The notes beneath the pieces are model-generated. The model made no database searches. It was not told the origin of the DNA and saw nothing but the letters and a program-made list of their open reading frames with translations. From positions 1-64,000 of the forward strand of contig JAOAHZ010000011.1 of assembly GCA_026414975.1 (NCBI GenBank): 64,000 nucleotides of DNA. Direction: 5' to 3'. How positions within the stretch are numbered: the first letter of the stretch is position 1; the number at the start of each line of letters is the position of its first letter. The position numbers were made by a program, and so were the translations under genes. Below are positions 1 to 8,742 of this stretch, piece by piece. The stretch is from Bacteroidia bacterium. Lineage in GTDB: Bacteria > Bacteroidota > Bacteroidia > SpSt-205.

Positions 1-496
1 GTCGGAGGATTGGTAAAGACGGGCGTATTGTTACATGGGGCAGCTTGCGTATTCATGCGGGTGAAGATAAAGAAGTCCTCATCGTTAGAGCCCGTGGTAA
101 TGGAGGAATTGCGACAACAATCCGTAAGCGAGATAATCCAGTCGGAGCAGTTCTGAAGCTGGATCGTACCTTCATACACATGCTCCTCCCAGCCATAGGG
201 AGCCGAAGAGTTCGTACAGAGACTTTGCTGCCCTGGACAAGTCGGTGTGATGTCTGTAAGGCTGACCCGATTGAGGGTGATGGTGTTGTTAACATTACAT
301 GATGAGGACTGGTAGCGAACAGAAATGGTACTGGGCTGAGAAATCCCCCCACAGTCCCTATATACCCGAACCCGGATGCGATAGGTCGGTGGGTTAGTAC
401 TAGAGTTCAGACACTCCAGCCTGATTTCACCACCCATGAGGTGAGTCGCCCATGCAAGCCCGATAAGTCCCGTAAGGAGTGTAAAGTAGCGCATAG
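1..496 (-). CDS. Secreted large repeat-type protein, 5' part (runs off window start)
   Basis: This reading frame is open from the ATG at 496 to the window edge, giving 165 codons. It starts with a hydrophobic signal peptide (MRYFTLLTGLIGLAWA) followed by HLMGGEIRLEC, then YRIRVRVYRDCGG. A His-x-x-Gly-Gly-Glu-Ile start followed by a VYRDCGG strand is typical of the N-terminus of very large Bacteroidota surface proteins with PKD-like repeats and gliding-motility or T9SS C-terminal domains. Several paired Cys follow (CNVNN, CPGQQSLC, NCSDW, DCCRN), consistent with an extracytoplasmic disulfide-bonded domain. The C-terminus is outside the window, so the export route is inferred. A TAACTTTG -7 element ends 4 nt before the ATG, which supports this start. 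Confidence 0.72.
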
Positions 497-500
497 AACA

Positions 501-508
501 AAGTTAGG
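501..508 (-). promoter_or_regulatory. -7 promoter element TAACTTTG (leaderless start at 496)
   Basis: On the minus strand TAACTTTG matches the Bacteroidota -7 consensus TAnnTTTG and ends 4 nt before the ATG at 496. Transcription would begin at or next to the start codon. Confidence 0.6.
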
Positions 509-648
509 GAAAATATCCGATACCTTACTAGTCTGAGCTCAGAGCGGGTCCGACTGCTGTATTCTCAAAGCAAAACCAAGTAGCACTCATAGGGTAGGTA
601 GTTTTACTGATAGATGACGAGACTCAGTGAGCTCTTAGGTAGGATATA

Positions 649-2211
649 TCACCTTTTTACTTCCAGCCGCACGAATGGCACTACAATCTCCTCTAAACTG
701 ATGCCGCCGTGCTGGTAGGAATCGCGGTATAGGCGCACGTAATCATGGTAGTTGGTCGGATAAACGAGGAAGTGATCTTCTAAAGCGAAAAGGTAGGTGG
801 AGCTGGCTGTGGCTCGGGGTAGACGGGCTTCCTCTGGCTTGCGGATGTGATACACGCCCTTCTCGGATTTATCGTAGCTGAGATTGCGTCCTTGTTTATA
901 GCGAAGATTAGTGGTGGTCTCGCGATCTCCCAGAACCCGCACTGGTCGCTTGACTTGAACGAAGCCATGGTCTGTCGTGATGAAGACCTGGGAGACATGT
1001 TGAGGTAGCAAGCGCAGGACTTGAAAGAAGGTAGAGGTCTCCAGCCAAGCTCGCGTCGTAGCCCGAAGAGCAATGTCGTTGGCAGCTAACTCCTTCAGCA
1101 CATTCATTTGGACGCGCGTGTGCGCCATCAAGTCCAAAAAGTTGAATATCAGTAGCACTATCTCATTCTGGCTCAAAAGCTGGGGCAGTTGCTGAACGAG
1201 GGCTTTACCCTCTTCCGGACGCAGAACCTTGACATAGCCGACTTTTACGGGCATTTTATGCCGATGGAGGAGGTCCTTGAAAAACTCCTCCTCAAATAGG
1301 TTTTTTCCACCCTCCTCGTCGTCATCAGCCCAATACCGAGGGAAACGCTGAGCTATCTCCAGAGGAAAAAGACCTGAAAATAAGCTATTACGAGCATACT
1401 GAGTCGCTGTGGGAAGGATAGAGAAGAAGAGATGCTCTTCCACTGTGTGATAATAAGGCATGCAAAGGGCCTCTAAAACTTTCCACTGATCATAGCGCAT
1501 GCCATCTATGAGAAGTAGAACGGTAGGTTCTCCCTTTCGCTCGCCTACAAGGGGTAAAAAGAACCGCTGAAGCACATCCGGCGAAAGAGGAGGACGTTGA
1601 GATGTATTCACCCATTCTAGGTAGTTTTCAGAGAAAAAGCGGGAGAACATTAGGTTAGCTTCGGCCTTCTGTCCCTCTAAGATATCTCGCAGCTCGGTGG
1701 TATCGGCCTTTTCCAAAGCAAGGTCCCAATGCACTAAGTCGCGGTATAGCTGCCGCCACTCCTCCAGCGTAGGACCAAAAGCAATCTGCGTGCTCAAGCG
1801 CCGAAACTCTCGCTGATAATCCATGGACGCTTGACGCTGCTGGAGACTCTCGCCTATTAGAAGGCGCTTACACGTAGAGAGGAGCTGCTGAGGCTTAACT
1901 GGCTTGATAAGGAAGTCAGCTATGTCCGTGCCGACAGCTTCTTCTATGAGCTTCTCATCTTCATCCTTAGTAACCATCACAATGGGGAGGTAAGGATGCA
2001 ATCGCTTGACTTGCCGCGCTAAGGTTATGCCGTCCATCCCAGGCATATGCTCATCTACGATAAGCAGGTCTACGGGCTGCTGGCGCAGCATTTCCATAGC
2101 TTCACTGGGGTGGCGCGAGGTGAGAACCTCAAAGCCCTTTGCTGTTAGATGGAGAACTTGCGGCTCTAAGTGCTCTATCTCATCGTCTATCCACAGGATG
2201 CGACTTCGCAT
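649..2211 (-). CDS. porX: PorX-type response regulator with PglZ/alkaline-phosphatase-like domain
   Basis: This 520-residue protein has a receiver domain (about 1-120; acidic pair D9/D10, phosphoacceptor D53 in IVDEHMPG, K103), an alpha-helical linker, and a PglZ domain of the alkaline-phosphatase superfamily from about 225 to the end. Metal and active-site motifs visible are LLLIDGMRYDQ (D236), the ILPTATQYARN Thr segment (T268/T270) and FITTDHGF. This order is diagnostic of PorX, which with the kinase PorY controls T9SS gene expression and hydrolyses oligonucleotide signals in characterised species. Its presence agrees with the T9SS cargo proteins in this window. It is divergent from a PP2C phosphatase gene, with only 34 bp between the two start codons. 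A TATCTTTG element ends 4 nt before the ATG. Confidence 0.93.
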   Translation of the reverse strand: MRSRILWIDDEIEHLEPQVLHLTAKGFEVLTSRHPSEAMEMLRQQPVDLLIVDEHMPGMDGITLARQVKRLHPYLPIVMVTKDEDEKLIEEAVGTDIADFLIKPVKPQQLLSTCKRLLIGESLQQRQASMDYQREFRRLSTQIAFGPTLEEWRQLYRDLVHWDLALEKADTTELRDILEGQKAEANLMFSRFFSENYLEWVNTSQRPPLSPDVLQRFFLPLVGERKGEPTVLLLIDGMRYDQWKVLEALCMPYYHTVEEHLFFSILPTATQYARNSLFSGLFPLEIAQRFPRYWADDDEEGGKNLFEEEFFKDLLHRHKMPVKVGYVKVLRPEEGKALVQQLPQLLSQNEIVLLIFNFLDLMAHTRVQMNVLKELAANDIALRATTRAWLETSTFFQVLRLLPQHVSQVFITTDHGFVQVKRPVRVLGDRETTTNLRYKQGRNLSYDKSEKGVYHIRKPEEARLPRATASSTYLFALEDHFLVYPTNYHDYVRLYRDSYQHGGISLEEIVVPFVRLEVKR

Positions 2212-2215
2212 GGCT

Positions 2216-2223
2216 CAAAGATA
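2216..2223 (-). promoter_or_regulatory. -7 promoter element of porX
   Basis: TATCTTTG on the minus strand ends 4 nt before the porX ATG at 2211. It lies 9 bp from the opposing element of the divergent gene, so the two promoters overlap in their upstream regions. Confidence 0.65.
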
Positions 2224-2232
2224 GCGCTTTCG

Positions 2233-2240
2233 TACCTTTG
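2233..2240 (+). promoter_or_regulatory. -7 promoter element of the divergent PP2C gene
   Basis: TACCTTTG on the plus strand ends 5 nt before the ATG at 2246, again leaving no room for a leader or a Shine-Dalgarno site. Confidence 0.65.
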
Positions 2241-2245
2241 AGAAA

Positions 2246-3997
2246 ATGAAAGGGCCTATCGTGGTGGCCTGGCTTCCAGGGCACTGGAGATCAATACAGG
2301 CTATATTGGAGAGTAGCTTAGGGGAAGTGGAACTGCGAACTTTTGAGCAGCTACAGGCTGCCCAATCCTTTATAGAGCGAGGCATCTTAGAAGGCCTGGA
2401 CCTGTTTCTTTTAGTTGCTCCTTTACCGGAAGGCAATAAGTTCTTGGAGGAAGGGATTCGCCGATGGCCTCATGCATATGGACTGGCTATCACCGATGAT
2501 GTGAGCCATATCCAACCCAACGCCCCCTATCTCATAGCCTACCTCAATAGTAGCCAGCACTCCTTGCAGCCCTATCTAAATGAGCTTCGTCATCGGTACC
2601 TTGAACGGCAAGCAAGAGAACGCGAGCAGAAAATCTTAACCGAACTTCACCGAGTCTCTCTATCCCTGATTGGGGAGGTTCGATTAGAGCGGCTCATCTT
2701 TAAGCTCCTTCGCATAGCTTTGGACAATAGCGCTGGTGAAGCCGCCTTTCTCATCGTACCAGATGAACAACAGCCGGAAAAACTTCAAGTAGTAGGCTAT
2801 GCTCACCGCGAGGACCGAGAGCCTCATCTTTATCCACCTCGTCCAGTGGAAGCGGAGAACCGCCTATTCCTTCCTCTTATTCTACACGCTGTGCGATCTC
2901 GGGAAAACATTTTCATCACTGCCCATGCATCCCATACTTTCCTTCAGCAGCATCCTGACTGGGACCGATTAGGGGTACGAGCCTTGCTCTGCTTACCCCT
3001 GGTGTATCAAGGGCGCTTGATCGGCCTTCTGTATATCCACGAGCCCTTATCCGATTTAGAGAACCAGCCCGATAAAATAGAGTTTCTGAAACTTTTCGCA
3101 GCGCCGGCTGCCATCGCTCTCCAAAATGCCCAGCTTTACGCCGACATGGAAGCTCGTGTGCGAGAGCGCACCGAAGAGGTCATTCGCCAAAAAGAGGAAA
3201 TAGAACGGCAAAGTCTGCTCCTTCGCCAGCAGAATGAAGATATTTTAGCCAGTCTTCGCTACGCTCAGCGGGTCCAACGAGCTATATTCCCTTCTTGGAG
3301 TGAGTTCCAGAAAACCCTACCGGATAGTTTCCTCTTCTATCAACCGCGAGAGATAGTTGGAGGAGACTTCTACTGGTTTGCTCAGCGTTTGAGTAAGATT
3401 ATTGTGGCGGTTGGCGATTGTACGGGACACGGCATCCCGGGCGCCTTCATGACCATCATCGCCAATACCCTACTCAAGCAGATCGTTGAACTGGAAGGGG
3501 TATTCAAGCCTTCTGAAATCTTATACCTTCTCAACCTTCGAGTCCGAGCAGCTCTCCAGCATGAAGAGGCGGTCTATCAACGATTTCAAGAAGGAATGGA
3601 ATTAGCTTTGTTACAAATTGACCCCAAGCGACATAAACTCCTTTATGCAGGGGCAGGGCGCCCGCTCTTCTGGGTACGACACGGTAAAGGAAGCGAAATA
3701 CGGCCCGATCGGATAACCTTAGGAGCTTCCTATGAAGGCGAAGCCCCTGAGTTTACCCTACATGCCATGGACCTCGACCCTGGCGATATGCTCTATCTTT
3801 TCTCCGATGGTTTTACGGATCAGCTCAATCCAGAGGGTAAGCGGTATCAGCTTCGGAGGTTTTACGAGTTTCTTGAGGTAATCTCAGATCAGCCCCCTAA
3901 ACAGCAAGGACTACTTTTAGAGGCCGAGTTCCAGCGATGGATGGGGGGGAGCCGACAAACCGATGACGTCCTTATTTTAGGTTTGCGCGTACCCTAA
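2246..3997 (+). CDS. Pseudo-receiver/GAF/PP2C (SpoIIE-type) serine phosphatase
   Basis: In this 583-residue protein, residues 1-115 look like a degenerate receiver domain with no clear phosphoacceptor Asp (the equivalent strand reads DLFLLVAPL). A GAF domain follows (about 135-295), then a strongly charged coiled coil (300-345) and a PP2C/SpoIIE phosphatase domain (about 365-583). Metal-binding motifs are GGDFYW (372-377), DCTGHGIPGAF (391-401), LFSDGFTDQ and a C-terminal TDDVLIL. The family dephosphorylates serine on anti-sigma-factor antagonists in partner-switching pathways. No anti-sigma or STAS gene is seen here, so the target is unknown. Its position opposite porX suggests, but does not prove, a link to envelope or T9SS signalling. 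The start is fixed by the -7 element 5 nt upstream. Confidence 0.87.
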   Translation: MKGPIVVAWLPGHWRSIQAILESSLGEVELRTFEQLQAAQSFIERGILEGLDLFLLVAPLPEGNKFLEEGIRRWPHAYGLAITDDVSHIQPNAPYLIAYLNSSQHSLQPYLNELRHRYLERQAREREQKILTELHRVSLSLIGEVRLERLIFKLLRIALDNSAGEAAFLIVPDEQQPEKLQVVGYAHREDREPHLYPPRPVEAENRLFLPLILHAVRSRENIFITAHASHTFLQQHPDWDRLGVRALLCLPLVYQGRLIGLLYIHEPLSDLENQPDKIEFLKLFAAPAAIALQNAQLYADMEARVRERTEEVIRQKEEIERQSLLLRQQNEDILASLRYAQRVQRAIFPSWSEFQKTLPDSFLFYQPREIVGGDFYWFAQRLSKIIVAVGDCTGHGIPGAFMTIIANTLLKQIVELEGVFKPSEILYLLNLRVRAALQHEEAVYQRFQEGMELALLQIDPKRHKLLYAGAGRPLFWVRHGKGSEIRPDRITLGASYEGEAPEFTLHAMDLDPGDMLYLFSDGFTDQLNPEGKRYQLRRFYEFLEVISDQPPKQQGLLLEAEFQRWMGGSRQTDDVLILGLRVP

Positions 3998-4881
3998 GCC
4001 TCCGCATGTGCAGCCCTCTTGAGGTAGGCATGTGGCTGGGGGGATTTTAGAGAAACCAACAAGCGGCAGAGTCCCTTGTATGGGCCGTTAGCAAGCTCTT
4101 CCTTTTCCTGAAACGCCTTTCGTACTCATCTCAACGAAGCCCACAGCCGTAGAAACAGAGTCATAGCCAGGTTTTTCCCTTCATGGGCGGTCTCTCCAGA
4201 AGTCTAAATCTGGGGAGAAAGGGTACGAGTACCCTGCCTTCGCAATATAGGAAGCTGCTTGATAGCTTTTCCTTTCTTCCTCCCTTGCAGGATGTACAGA
4301 CCTGATTCTTCTGGGAAAAGTGGGTCTTCGGGCACTTCTATCGCTACCTTGTCGTCCGCAGGATTCAGATAATCATGAAGGGTGAAAGCCTCTGGGTCGG
4401 GAAGAAGGCTAATCTTTACCTTTCCGCCTCCTGAGCTAATGGTATCCTCATTCCCCACAGGAGGCATCATCCGAGTCGTACATCGAGTCTCAAGTGATCG
4501 TACCCAGAATATTTCCCAAATGTAAAACCCAGGGCCTGACAGCCCCTCCCAAAGGATGCAATTGGAGGGTTGTTTATACAAGAAGCCCCTCTTCAAGGCA
4601 AAGGGCCACCGTTTCGGCCGAGTTAGATTATCTCAACCCACCCTTGCGAAGCACATGTCCATGAAGCTTTATTGCGTGCAGCAAACAGGGAGCTACGGGA
4701 TGGGGCCATATTTTGATGGATTAGAAGATTGGTTCAGCCCTCCAGATGGGAAGAGATTACCAGCGCATGGGGATTTTGGGAGTTTATAGAACTGACCACC
4801 TGCGGCTGGCCCAACAGCGAACTTTCCCTTTGGAAGCTAAGCTCAGCGATGGAGGGAACCAGACGGCAGGCCAATGGTATT
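3998..4881. other. 884-bp gap, no convincing gene; possible decayed coding sequence
   Basis: The gap lies between two convergent genes. The longest minus-strand frame (4204-4596) has a plausible, polar second half (LPDPEAFTLHDYLNP) but an unconvincing N-terminus. On the plus strand two short overlapping frames (4556-4789, 4746-4955) carry protein-like strings in different registers, including EAKLSDGGNQTAGQWYFNP. None has a recognisable family, a promoter element or a good start. These could be remnants of a frameshifted gene or non-coding sequence. I saw no tRNA or strong hairpin. Confidence 0.4.
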
Positions 4882-6600
4882 TCAATCCGAGTTGCCCAGT
4901 AAGACGTCTCGCAAGCGGAGATGCGTACGCCCGGAGGGGGATAAACGAGGCGTAATCACGAGGGATAGCGCTTGTCCCTTGCGCTGATTCAGATGGGCTC
5001 GCAAGCGTGCGAGCCCTCGTTCTTCTGCGCGCGCATCATATATGACCCTTCCATCCCCGAAATGAAATCGCCCTTCTTGCTCACCCCAAAAGTAAAGTCC
5101 ATTTAGTTGAAAGCGAGGCGCTTCATTCTGAGGCCCAATGGGCTCAAACCGCTCCACCCAGTTAGCCAAGTTAGACGCCTGTAAGTCAAGAACGCTAATA
5201 GATGCATCCATGACATTGGTGGGAATCAGCTCTCCATAAGCTGCACACCCCTTCTGAAAGGATTTTGTAAAGGCCTCCAGCTTTTCAGGGTAGAGGATTA
5301 GGCCAGCTGCTCGGCTATGACCTCCGAAACGCTTCAGATGAGGCGCGCACCAGGAGCGTAAAACCTCATACAAAGGCACCTCCGCTGGACTACGAGCTGA
5401 ACCTACCCATCCATCATTTGTCTGGGTAAATACAGCTACCGGCCGATAAAATCGTTCCATGAGATTAGAAGCTACGAGGCCAAGAATTCCTTTATTCCAT
5501 TTGGGATTAGCTACTACCAAGGCAGGGGGAGCCAGCCTCACATCGCTTGTAATCCCGGGATACCGCAATTCCAAGTAATCCAGAGCCTCTTGATAGGCTT
5601 TCTGCTGAAGCCGCTGGCGATATGTATTGAGCTCATCCAAATACTTGGCTATCTGATTGAGTCTGTCAGAATAATGCTCGGCTAAGAGCAGAAATAAAGT
5701 GGAGCGTGGATTATGGATTCGTCCGGGGGCATTGAGACGGGGGACGAGCTGAAATACAATAGAACGACTTCGACCCAAACTATGGGGAGGTAACGCGATG
5801 GTCTCTAAAAGCGCCAGAATACCAGGACGGGGGCTTTTCTGGAGCTGAGCCAGCCCCAGTTGAACCAAAGTACGATTTTCGCCGACCAGGGGCATAATAT
5901 CAGCCAGCAGACTGATGGCAGCCAAATCTATCCCCTCCCATGTTTCAGGACGGCCATACCGCTCGCGATAAGCCTCTAAAACGCGATAAGTCAAAGCTCC
6001 CGCAGAGAGATGGGGATTGGGATACTCGGAATCTGGACGTTGAGGATTCACAAAGGCATCCGCTGGAGGAAAGGGGTCTTCCTCTCCCATAGCGTGATGG
6101 TCTAATACAATCACCTTCATGCCCGCCTGCTTCAAACGCATCAGGCGAGCTCCCTCCTTCGTCCCGCAATCTACCGCTATGAAGAGAGCCGTATTTTTCT
6201 CCAAAGCTAAGCTCACCGCATAATCAGAAATCCCGTATCCCTCTTTGAAGCGGTCAGGAAGATGGAGATAAAAAGCTGTATGCCCTATAGCCCGAAAAAA
6301 GCTGCCTATCAAGGCCGCTGAGGTTGTCCCATCCACATCATAGTCCCCAACCACGAATATAAAGCTGCCTCTGGAAAGAGCTTCATGCAGAATAAGAAGG
6401 GCTCGATCCAAATCTGGCAAAGCATCTACAGGGAGTAGATGGGTTGGGTCTGGGTGGAAGTAACGGTGAACATCCTGAGCTGTGAGAACGCCTCGTCTAT
6501 ATAAGGCTTGCTGGATAGGCACGGGGATATCTGCTCCCAACGAGGAGGCTTTCGTATGCGCCGAGAGCGTCCACCGACTTAGGACGCCCTGATAGATCAT
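4882..6600 (-). CDS. recJ: Single-stranded-DNA-specific exonuclease RecJ
   Basis: This 572-residue DHH-superfamily nuclease degrades single-stranded DNA 5' to 3' in recombination and mismatch repair. The catalytic motifs are present: GDYDVDG (85-91), AVDCG (143-147), DHH (167-169) and, in the DHHA1 domain, FGGHSRAAG. Length and motif spacing fit RecJ. Its ATG at 6600 overlaps the TGA of the upstream phosphatase gene (ATGA), so it is the last gene of a leftward signalling operon and is probably translationally coupled to it. That placement is unusual for a repair gene and carries no obvious functional message. Confidence 0.95.
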   Translation of the reverse strand: MIYQGVLSRWTLSAHTKASSLGADIPVPIQQALYRRGVLTAQDVHRYFHPDPTHLLPVDALPDLDRALLILHEALSRGSFIFVVGDYDVDGTTSAALIGSFFRAIGHTAFYLHLPDRFKEGYGISDYAVSLALEKNTALFIAVDCGTKEGARLMRLKQAGMKVIVLDHHAMGEEDPFPPADAFVNPQRPDSEYPNPHLSAGALTYRVLEAYRERYGRPETWEGIDLAAISLLADIMPLVGENRTLVQLGLAQLQKSPRPGILALLETIALPPHSLGRSRSIVFQLVPRLNAPGRIHNPRSTLFLLLAEHYSDRLNQIAKYLDELNTYRQRLQQKAYQEALDYLELRYPGITSDVRLAPPALVVANPKWNKGILGLVASNLMERFYRPVAVFTQTNDGWVGSARSPAEVPLYEVLRSWCAPHLKRFGGHSRAAGLILYPEKLEAFTKSFQKGCAAYGELIPTNVMDASISVLDLQASNLANWVERFEPIGPQNEAPRFQLNGLYFWGEQEGRFHFGDGRVIYDARAEERGLARLRAHLNQRKGQALSLVITPRLSPSGRTHLRLRDVLLGNSD

Positions 6601-8309
6601 AAATTGAACGTTTTCGTCGGAAAGGTGTAGCGAAATCCTACGACAAGAATATCATCCGTCTGCTCTAAATCCCCTTTCCATTCGCGGAATCGCTGCTCCA
6701 AAACACGCTTTTGCTGTTCGACAGGCAAACCATGGATCTCATCTAATAGTTCGTAAAATTGATTTTTACCCATGCGACGCCTAATGACGCTCTCCTGGTC
6801 AGCGTAGCCATCTGAGAATAGAAAGAACATGTCGCCTGACTTAGGAGTGAGCCTATGCCCTTGGAATTGCACCCCTTTGAAAAGCTCTGGATCGTCAGCT
6901 ATACTACGAGGTGTAGGGGGAATTTCATATCGTTGTCCATCTCTGTAGTAGATCAGAGGTCGGCGAGACCCAGCCACACAAAGTTCCCCTGTTTCCCGGT
7001 CTAACTGGACGATTATCATTTCGGCCCCATCTTTGAGTGTCTCGCCTTGGGCTTGCCTTTGAAGTTTTTCTCGGACCTGTATATCCACCATTTGGAGAAT
7101 AGCCGCTACATCGGTGATGCCCATTTCATTCACGGCATAAGCCAGGGCATTGCTTACTAATACGCTCATGAAAGCGCCGGGGACACCATGTCCGGTACAG
7201 TCTACCACAGCGAGATAGATGTATCGACCTGCCTGTTGCTCGGCAAACCAGTAAAAGTCCCCACTTACTACGGCCTTTGGAAGGTAGAGAATGAAACTCT
7301 CAGGCAGATGGTATTGGATGAGCTCGGGGGAGGGAATAAGAGCAAGTTGGATGCGTTTAGCATAACGAATGCTATCTTCCAACTCCTTCTTTTGCTCAAG
7401 AATAGTATGATAAAGAGCTGCATTCTCTAAGGATATGGCGAGCTGACTGGTGAGAGTCTGCAGTGTATTTTGAATCTCGCGCTGCTCACGAAGGAAATCC
7501 ACCGCTTCGCTTCGCTCTATGACCACATGACCAAGCTCACGCCCGCCCTGCTGCAGACGAATAGGCGCCACAAGTAGATGCGGGCTGTCCTCCAGCATCG
7601 CTTGCATAATGCTCCCCTCTATCTCTCGGCGAAGCGCAGTGTAACGTTCTATATCGGCTTCTCTCTGCAGGATCTCTACCTGAAGCCTTTTATTGTATGC
7701 ACTAATGACCTTCGCCACACCTTCCAGGTAGATATCCTGCTGCGGATATTCTACGAGCACCTTGGCTGAAGCAAATCCTACCGTATCTACAAGACTTTCA
7801 AAGTATTTCTCTATGAGACGGTTGATTTCTCTCTCTCCAGATAGCTTCTGAGTGAGGGCGTTGATATCCCGAAGAAGACGCATATATAGCTGAAGCCGTA
7901 TACGCTGTAAATAAGCCTCAGCTGCTTCTTCCACCGTGAGCATTAGGTCATCCTCACGCCAAGGCTTCATCACATATCGATAGAGGCGAGCATGGTTAAT
8001 GGCGTTCTGAACTGCGTCCAGAGTGGCTTGTCCAGTCAAAAGAATCTTATAGGCATCGGGTGCCTTTTGGTGGGCAGCAATAAGGAACTGGTCACCTTTC
8101 ATGGAAGGCATGAGTTGGTCTGAGATAATCACCGCCACATCATGTCCATCGGCGCGCAGCTCATCAATGAGCTCAAGTCCTTCTTCGCCACTCTGAGCAA
8201 CTTCACAATCAAAGCGAGCCCCTAAGCGGTTGAGAATCTGCTCCTGAAGGCTGTCTAAGATGATTTTCTCGTCATCTATACAGAGGATAATCGGTTTTTT
8301 GAGAGACAT
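6597..8309 (-). CDS. Receiver-PP2C (RsbU/SpoIIE-type) serine phosphatase
   Basis: In this 570-residue protein a true receiver domain (1-130; acidic pair D12/D13, phosphoacceptor D64 in ISDQLMPS, Lys in MKPWRE) is followed by a GAF-like and coiled-coil region (about 140-320) and a PP2C/SpoIIE domain (about 340-560) with SGDFYW, DCTGHGVPGAF near 373, LFSDGYADQ and TDDILVVGF. Phosphorylation of the receiver would be expected to gate the phosphatase, as in RsbU-like partner switching. It lies 11 nt after the stand-alone receiver gene and overlaps recJ by 4 nt. The C-terminal half closely resembles the PP2C of the protein at 2246-3997, which instead has a degenerate receiver. Confidence 0.92.
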   Translation of the reverse strand: MSLKKPIILCIDDEKIILDSLQEQILNRLGARFDCEVAQSGEEGLELIDELRADGHDVAVIISDQLMPSMKGDQFLIAAHQKAPDAYKILLTGQATLDAVQNAINHARLYRYVMKPWREDDLMLTVEEAAEAYLQRIRLQLYMRLLRDINALTQKLSGEREINRLIEKYFESLVDTVGFASAKVLVEYPQQDIYLEGVAKVISAYNKRLQVEILQREADIERYTALRREIEGSIMQAMLEDSPHLLVAPIRLQQGGRELGHVVIERSEAVDFLREQREIQNTLQTLTSQLAISLENAALYHTILEQKKELEDSIRYAKRIQLALIPSPELIQYHLPESFILYLPKAVVSGDFYWFAEQQAGRYIYLAVVDCTGHGVPGAFMSVLVSNALAYAVNEMGITDVAAILQMVDIQVREKLQRQAQGETLKDGAEMIIVQLDRETGELCVAGSRRPLIYYRDGQRYEIPPTPRSIADDPELFKGVQFQGHRLTPKSGDMFFLFSDGYADQESVIRRRMGKNQFYELLDEIHGLPVEQQKRVLEQRFREWKGDLEQTDDILVVGFRYTFPTKTFNL

Positions 8310-8320
8310 AATCTAAATCA

Positions 8321-8737
8321 TCAAGTCAGCCCCATCTTTTTGAGGGCATTATTGACATAATTGATTAGGTCTTCTTCTCGCCAAGGCTTACGAATGTAGG
8401 CGTAAAGGTTAGCATTCTGGAATGCATTTTCTACGGCTTCGGGGTCCGCTTGGCCAGTGAGCATGATGGTAACCGTTTCAGGATACTTCTGATGAAGTTC
8501 TATCAGAAATGTATCCCCTTTGACTCTGGGCATAAGCCAGTCGGAGATGACGAGCACCATTTCATAGCCCTGGTCGACTAAGTCTTCTATGACCTCCCAA
8601 GCTTCATCTACACTCTCGGCGATTTCGTATTCAAACTTATCGCCGAAAGTAGCCCGAAGCTGCTCCTGTAGACTATCCAGGACTATTTTCTCGTCATCCA
8701 CACATAAGATAGCACGCTTTACTTTCGCTTCACTCAT
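8321..8737 (-). CDS. Stand-alone receiver-domain response regulator
   Basis: This 138-residue protein is a single receiver domain: acidic pair D14/D15 (CVDDEK), phosphoacceptor D66 (VISDWLMPR), Thr in MLTGQ and Lys in IRKPWREED. It closely resembles the N-terminal receiver of the next protein (shared ILCxDDEKIxLDSLQEQL start and KPWRE end), which suggests duplication. It starts 5 nt after the histidine kinase stop, so it is cotranscribed and likely receives phosphate from that kinase. Having no output domain, it may act as a phosphate relay, a sink or a protein-binding regulator. Confidence 0.93.
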   Translation of the reverse strand: MSEAKVKRAILCVDDEKIVLDSLQEQLRATFGDKFEYEIAESVDEAWEVIEDLVDQGYEMVLVISDWLMPRVKGDTFLIELHQKYPETVTIMLTGQADPEAVENAFQNANLYAYIRKPWREEDLINYVNNALKKMGLT

Positions 8738-8742
8738 ATAGG

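Noticed and set aside
4010-4040. Apparent repeat GCATGTGCAGCC / GCATGTGGCTGG after the PP2C gene
   Set aside because: The match is short and imperfect and forms no convincing terminator stem.
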